Assembly: GCA_011009095.1 (NCBI GenBank)
Contig: VTPC01000842.1
Span: 291,443 to 355,442, forward strand
Reading direction: 5' to 3'
Origin: Ignelater luminosus
Taxonomy: Eukaryota > Arthropoda > Insecta > Coleoptera > Elateridae
DNA: 64,000 nt
A model generated the notes under the pieces. It saw only the letters and a list, made by a program, of their open reading frames with translations, had not been told where the DNA came from and searched no databases. Each line of letters opens with the position of its first letter. Within the stretch, counting starts at the first letter, position 1. A program made the translations under genes and the position numbers. Below, piece by piece: positions 59,440 through 64,000 of the stretch.

Positions 59440-59850
59440 AATTTCGAACTAATAATCTGTTGGTCCTTTAGTATCTACGACTGTACAGAGTAGATTCCCG
59501 GCGATTTTCTCAGAATTCTTAATGTTCAGAACATTTAGATATTTAATAGCAATACCTCTACCTGTAAGTTCCCTAAATGCGATTTGCACCTTTACAATCT
59601 TGTGAATTCCAAATGTACTTTTTGTACAATCAACAAAGTACCATGAATTATCTAAAAACTCTTCTGCATTCTTGTTGGTTATTTAGTGTCTACGAATGTT
59701 CCGAGTAGATTTCCAGCGTTTTCTCCAGAATTTTCAGACATTTAATAACATTACGAAAACCCATAGCTTTAAACGTCTAAGTACGATTTGTAACTTTACA
59801 TGTTTGTAAATTCTAACCGCACTTTTTTGCTAAACGTTTGTGACTTATCA
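59440..59850 (-). repeat. R2 dispersed repeat, reverse block of two units
   Basis: The anchor TGGTyytTTAGTrTCTACGA is at 59461 and 59676 (period 215 bp). ATAATTTCGAACTAATAATC precedes it, as ATAATTTCGAACTAGTAATT does at 789. GTACTTTTTGTACAATCAAC matches 976-995. Confidence 0.78.
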
Positions 59851-60566
59851 TTAATATGAAAAGTAACAGGTAAAGTAAATAAATAGGAATTAAACAAAAA
59901 ACTCTTTCCATACCTTTTTATATTGCTACACTGGAGCGTCCATGCAATCTTAAACTAAAGTATCACGGTACGGTAGGTTTAAAACAACAACCGGGACATT
60001 TTGTATATCTGCAAATTGACAATTCTCAGACTTTTCCCATCATTGGGATCTCGTAAGCCATAAGAGTTAAATAATACAAATGTCCACTTTAGGGATCAAT
60101 TTAGTGACGTTCTTGTTCTTACCAAAAATTCAGTTTGCTAGGTATTCCCTAAAAAATGAAAAATCCAGCTTTCTCTAGAATAAATTAATATACAGGGTGA
60201 TCGAAAAATACTGGTGGTGTGTAATTGTGGTAGTTTTGCTGAGCATAAAGAAAATATTCAAAAAAATACTTCGTCAATTAATTAATAATATAGATATAAG
60301 CGTGTAAAATGTTTCAAATAGTGACTCGAAATATTGTTGGAATTGTTTTTCCTTTTTATCCACAGATAGCGGACAATCACAATTTTTAGTGTGCCGTCTA
60401 CTGGATTTTGATGCTATGGAATAATCAGGATTCGTTTAAAATGCTTTCTGGTGGGTACTTTCGAGGGCGAGAAGATGATAGAGCAGAGACGGCGAACCAC
60501 TTATGCTTACGTGCCAACGGGTACTAGAAAAACAATGATATACAACAAATCTTTTGCATGCTTTAT

Positions 60567-60642
60567 TTTATTATTTTCACTCACCTCAATTTAATTATTA
60601 TGTATAGAGCTCGTTACTATTAATTCAAACTTTTCTCAACAA
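60567..60642 (+). repeat. 76 bp exact direct repeat, copy A
   Basis: Identical over 76 bases to 62180-62255, starting TTTATTATTTTCACTCACCT and ending AACTTTTCTCAACAA. The flanks are unrelated. Confidence 0.92.
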
Positions 60643-62179
60643 GTTTCCCATCTCTGCGATAGACCCTTCTTAACAGAGAATTGAAGCAATCTCTCAAGTG
60701 CAAAGCTCGAGAAACCCCCGAATTCAGTTCACAGACCCAAAATAGATCTTTTGTGCTTTGCAGTGATAGCTGTATTTGACATTGCCATTCAGAAAGAAAA
60801 ACAAAATTTGGCTCTAAAGATCGAATAAATGACAACTAAGTACAAATAAAATGTATTCCTATGTGTTAATTGCGTTCACAATAGTCACTTCGAAAGGGAC
60901 TACCAACAAAAATAAATTTTCTCAACTTCCAACTCCTTGGTATTAGTGACGCCATGGGGTCAATACATTTGAAATGAGTGATGAAAAAACAAAACAGAAA
61001 TTCATTTAAATGTTTTCTTTTTCTTCGATCATCTATTCACCAGACTTAACACATCAACAACACAAGTACAATATTTTACAGTCGTTACAAAGCAATAAAA
61101 ATCTATCTTTAAAAAGGAAAAATAATTGCAATTTCTCGCTTAAATATTTTTGCCATTAAAACTATACGAGAATATCATATTTTTAGTTGAAGTTATTAGC
61201 ACCAGGAGATGATGTATGGTATTTCAAAGCACTTTATCAATAGTGTGCCCCACAGTATGTTGCTGCATACAAATAGAACATAATTAGACAATAACTATTT
61301 TGCTTTATGGTTTATAGAACTCTGAAGGTTGTTACATGAATGTATTTTAATTGTTTTGTGCATTTGATAAATGATCTGCAGCAATTTTTATGGTAAACGA
61401 AAGGAATTCAAACTGACAACTTTACAATCACATTCCATTTTTTTTTATGATCCAAAAACGATTATCTCCATCATCTATCCTCTATCTTGAACTTTTAAAA
61501 GTCGGCCACTTTGTTTTAATTAATAAAACTGGCGATGATAAAAACCACACAAAAATAAATACTAAGAGTGTAACTTAGTATCCGTGGAATAATTTTACGG
61601 TGGAACAGCCACGCATCGCAGTTGTTGTGCAGAATGCGACGTTTCCTCCCGTTAAGCCTAAAAATACCAGTCTTCTCGTATCCTGTTTGAAATGATACCT
61701 ACTGCAGGCGATAAATATGCAAAAAGTGGACAGCCTTCTGAGGAATGCATTTCAGCGTTATAATGCAAGATTTCCGTGACCTTCCTCGGTCAGAACAACC
61801 TATACTTTTAGTAAGATAGATTAAAAAAAGGTCGCAATAATTATGATTATTATTGTGTGCCGTTTGACAGTCACGAACTGGTATTATTCAATATTTGGTT
61901 AACTGTTCTCTTTTTACATTCTTTTTCTTCGAAAATGATTTTCAAGGTCGCGAATCACGACATCGCAATTATTTGCACAATAATAATGATGGAGAAGAAT
62001 TCATCAAGACGGTCAAGTCCTACGACAGATGCCGTAACAAAGTGCAATCCGTTACGATAATATCCCAACTCATAAAAAGATCGTAAATTCTTATCTATTT
62101 TAATTAAACAAAGAAGTGTTAAACATGGTTTGTAGTAACAGTACCATCTATGTAACACATGTTCATTCCATTTATTACA
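60643..62179. other. AT-rich segment between the exact direct repeats
   Basis: No recognisable protein. The 71-codon minus-strand frame at 60620-60835 overlaps repeat copy A and has no known domain. The 61560-61860 patch is unique and GC-balanced. Confidence 0.5.
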
Positions 62180-62255
62180 TTTATTATTTTCACTCACCTC
62201 AATTTAATTATTATGTATAGAGCTCGTTACTATTAATTCAAACTTTTCTCAACAA
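62180..62255 (+). repeat. 76 bp exact direct repeat, copy B
   Basis: Identical to 60567-60642. The following bases (CAACAT) differ from those after copy A (GTTTCC). Confidence 0.92.
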
Positions 62256-63744
62256 CAACATAAAAAAAGGTGTATGAAATAAATTAACAATGAAATTTAA
62301 AGTTATTCAATAATAATAAATATTATGTAGTACACGTCTTGGAATGTTGGTATTGGTACCTACAGATTTTAATGAGAACTAGTTTTTGAAGCGTTCAATA
62401 GAATCGACAATCAACTATTGAAATCGGTTGTGAAAATCAATTATTGAAGAAGAATAGATGTTATTAAATATATTGTCATAACGAACTCCAATTAACAGAA
62501 GCGATTACACACACACACACACACACGTCTGTATAAAGTTGTTAGCGTGATTGCTGAAGACACCAAGGCATATTAAATTTCGAAATACACTACTTCAGCT
62601 TAAATTAAAAAATAAAGCAACAAGTTACTGAAACAATGGCAATTATACAACGAGATTCCGACATTCCCAATAATCAACATAATGCGTGTGAGAACTGTAG
62701 CACTTTATTACTAAAATTGGCGTATCGCAAGGTAAGATGGATGGGCCTCTATTATGCATGAAGGAAAAATGTATACTAAATTATTTTCCTTGGTCGTGTC
62801 GTACACCTACCTAGTTCTCTCTAGTGAAGTTCTAGTTAAACGTCGGGTTAAAACTATATTTGAAGTAGCGTCTTACCTGAAAAACAAAACAAACTCATAT
62901 TAGTTAACGTGTACAACGTTTAGAAAAATTAAGATCTACACTAAGTAAAATTATGACATCAATTATACCTAATCAGTAAAATCGGTAATAATAATTACTA
63001 ATAGGTCTATTTATGAAACCAAAAAATTATGGCACGAGAGCCTCGACTGGCATCCAAACAAAATTCTCACCGATTCTTTCACCACAAATCTCAAATCGGA
63101 ATTTCCCAAACCGGAAAAGTTCACAAAATCTCCAATTCTATTGTTAATTAATTCAATGATTAGCTTCAGTTGAAGGAAGTTGGTACACTGTTACTAAGTA
63201 CTGAATTTATCGCAAAATTTGACCCATGCAACGATCGGAGACGCCGTGTGCAAACGCACTCGCCAAATTCTGAGAGAAGATCTCGACAGACATCAAACAC
63301 TTAATTTATTTAAAAATTTACAAATATGAACTATGAATATTTTAAATTGTTATTTAAGTGTTCTTCTCTTTCCAGATTGTGCGCTTTTCACATTAGTTCT
63401 TTTTCTTTCTTCATTTGTTTTCATTTTTAGGTTTCTTTGGGTTGCACCTACGGTGTAGACATTTCCTTGTTGAATATACTTTGGATCTTAATTAAGGTCA
63501 GCGGAATATTGTCTTTAAGACATACCTTTTCAATTTCGTGCTTTCAAGTTTCCAGGATTACCAGTCTCCATTGTAGCTACCGGGTGGTGTTCATAAAATA
63601 GTCCTTAAGACTCAAGACAACAAACTCCTTCGCTAAATCTGGCACAAGAAAATCGCCGACATCAAATTTAGATTGACGGATCTAGGGTAAAAGACGCAGC
63701 TAACCAAAGTATGCGAAGTTTTACTGAAGGCCGGAACACATATG
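62256..63744. other. AT-rich stretch, no recognisable gene
   Basis: It includes a donor-like CAGGTAAGA on the minus strand at about 62870, with no supporting exon. Confidence 0.45.
62507..62528 (+). repeat. (AC)n microsatellite
   Basis: Eleven uninterrupted AC dinucleotides. Confidence 0.95.
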
Positions 63745-64000
63745 TGGGTAAAGCTCCGCACAGGCCAAAATTTCCAGGCCTAGCCAAGTCGGACAGGGGA
63801 TAAACCTAAAGTGGTCCCAAAAAAAAAACCGGCAACTTCTTGATCGGCCTGAAAACCTCGAGTGGCCCGAGAGGGCCGAAGCGCCAGATCGAGCTGAACG
63901 GCAAGACAGGTCCAACAGTGCCAAGCAGCTCAAGCAAACCCATAAGTTCGAAAGGCCCAAAAGGTCTGACAAGAATGAACGGTCCGACGTAAGCCTGATC
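63745..64000 (+). repeat. GC-rich CCGAA array, copy 7, cut by the window end
   Basis: It starts with CCGCACAGGCCAAAATTTCC and a head variant at about 63803-63845 (CCGGCAACTTCTTGATCGGC), then CCGAA units running off the window. Its right end is not seen. Confidence 0.8.

Noticed and set aside
60567..62255. Identical 76 bp repeats as LTRs of a small retroelement
   Set aside because: No TG...CA ends, no target duplication and no retroelement coding sequence between them.
62860..62885. Splice donor CAGGTAAGA on the minus strand as evidence of an exon
   Set aside because: A single donor-like string is common by chance, and no open frame or acceptor could be paired with it.

Overview
The window is eukaryotic nuclear DNA and most likely comes from an arthropod, probably an insect. 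It is AT-rich with short stop-broken ORFs and many small inverted-repeat elements inserted at TA. It also carries decayed Tc1/mariner, hAT, non-LTR and LTR retroelement remnants of kinds common in insect genomes. I cannot name the species. I found no intact protein-coding gene, rRNA, tRNA, CRISPR array or bacterial-type operon in the 64 kb, so this is either a gene desert or the inside of one or more long introns.

Layout. The window opens with a GC-rich array of degenerate 'rGGyCCGAA' units (66-785), followed by a reverse copy of a ~165-215 bp repeat family called R2 here (786-1130). A mostly unique AT-rich stretch follows. At 5.6-7.4 kb a four-copy minisatellite is split by a broken mariner-like transposase. 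At 10.4-13.2 kb there are tandem hairpins and then a broken hAT transposase on the minus strand. Between 15 and 21 kb lie two local tandem duplications and another R2 block. The second GC-rich array is at 25.6-26.3 kb. A cluster of TA-flanked foldback MITEs spans 27.1-28.9 kb, and related or other MITEs lie at 34.7, 38.6 and 56.7 kb. A non-LTR retrotransposon tail (32.0-32.4 kb) is followed by array 3 and by a tandem repeat with a CCACCGTAGG motif. Array 4 is at 42.9-43.4 kb.

The densest transposon nest is 48.5-54.5 kb. It holds an internally deleted Tc1-like element with matching terminal repeats, a second deleted Tc1-like transposase on the minus strand, and a mariner with 32 bp terminal repeats. 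That mariner is interrupted by a probable 1,083 bp solo LTR with TG...CA ends and a 4 bp target duplication. Further on are a ~1.1 kb TA-flanked element with array 5 inside it, a reverse-transcriptase fragment (minus strand, 58.3-58.6 kb), arrays 6 and 7, another R2 block, and an exact 76 bp direct repeat at 60.6 and 62.2 kb.

None of the transposases can be functional as written, because all carry stops, frameshifts or deletions. The parts worth a second look are the composite structure of the GC-rich arrays, the full-length hairpin MITEs that share an internal box, the solo LTR inside the mariner, and the exact 76 bp duplication. Some long unique stretches (for example 2.9-4.1 kb, 17.4-18.6 kb and 45.9-47.4 kb) may hold regulatory DNA, but sequence reading alone cannot show it.
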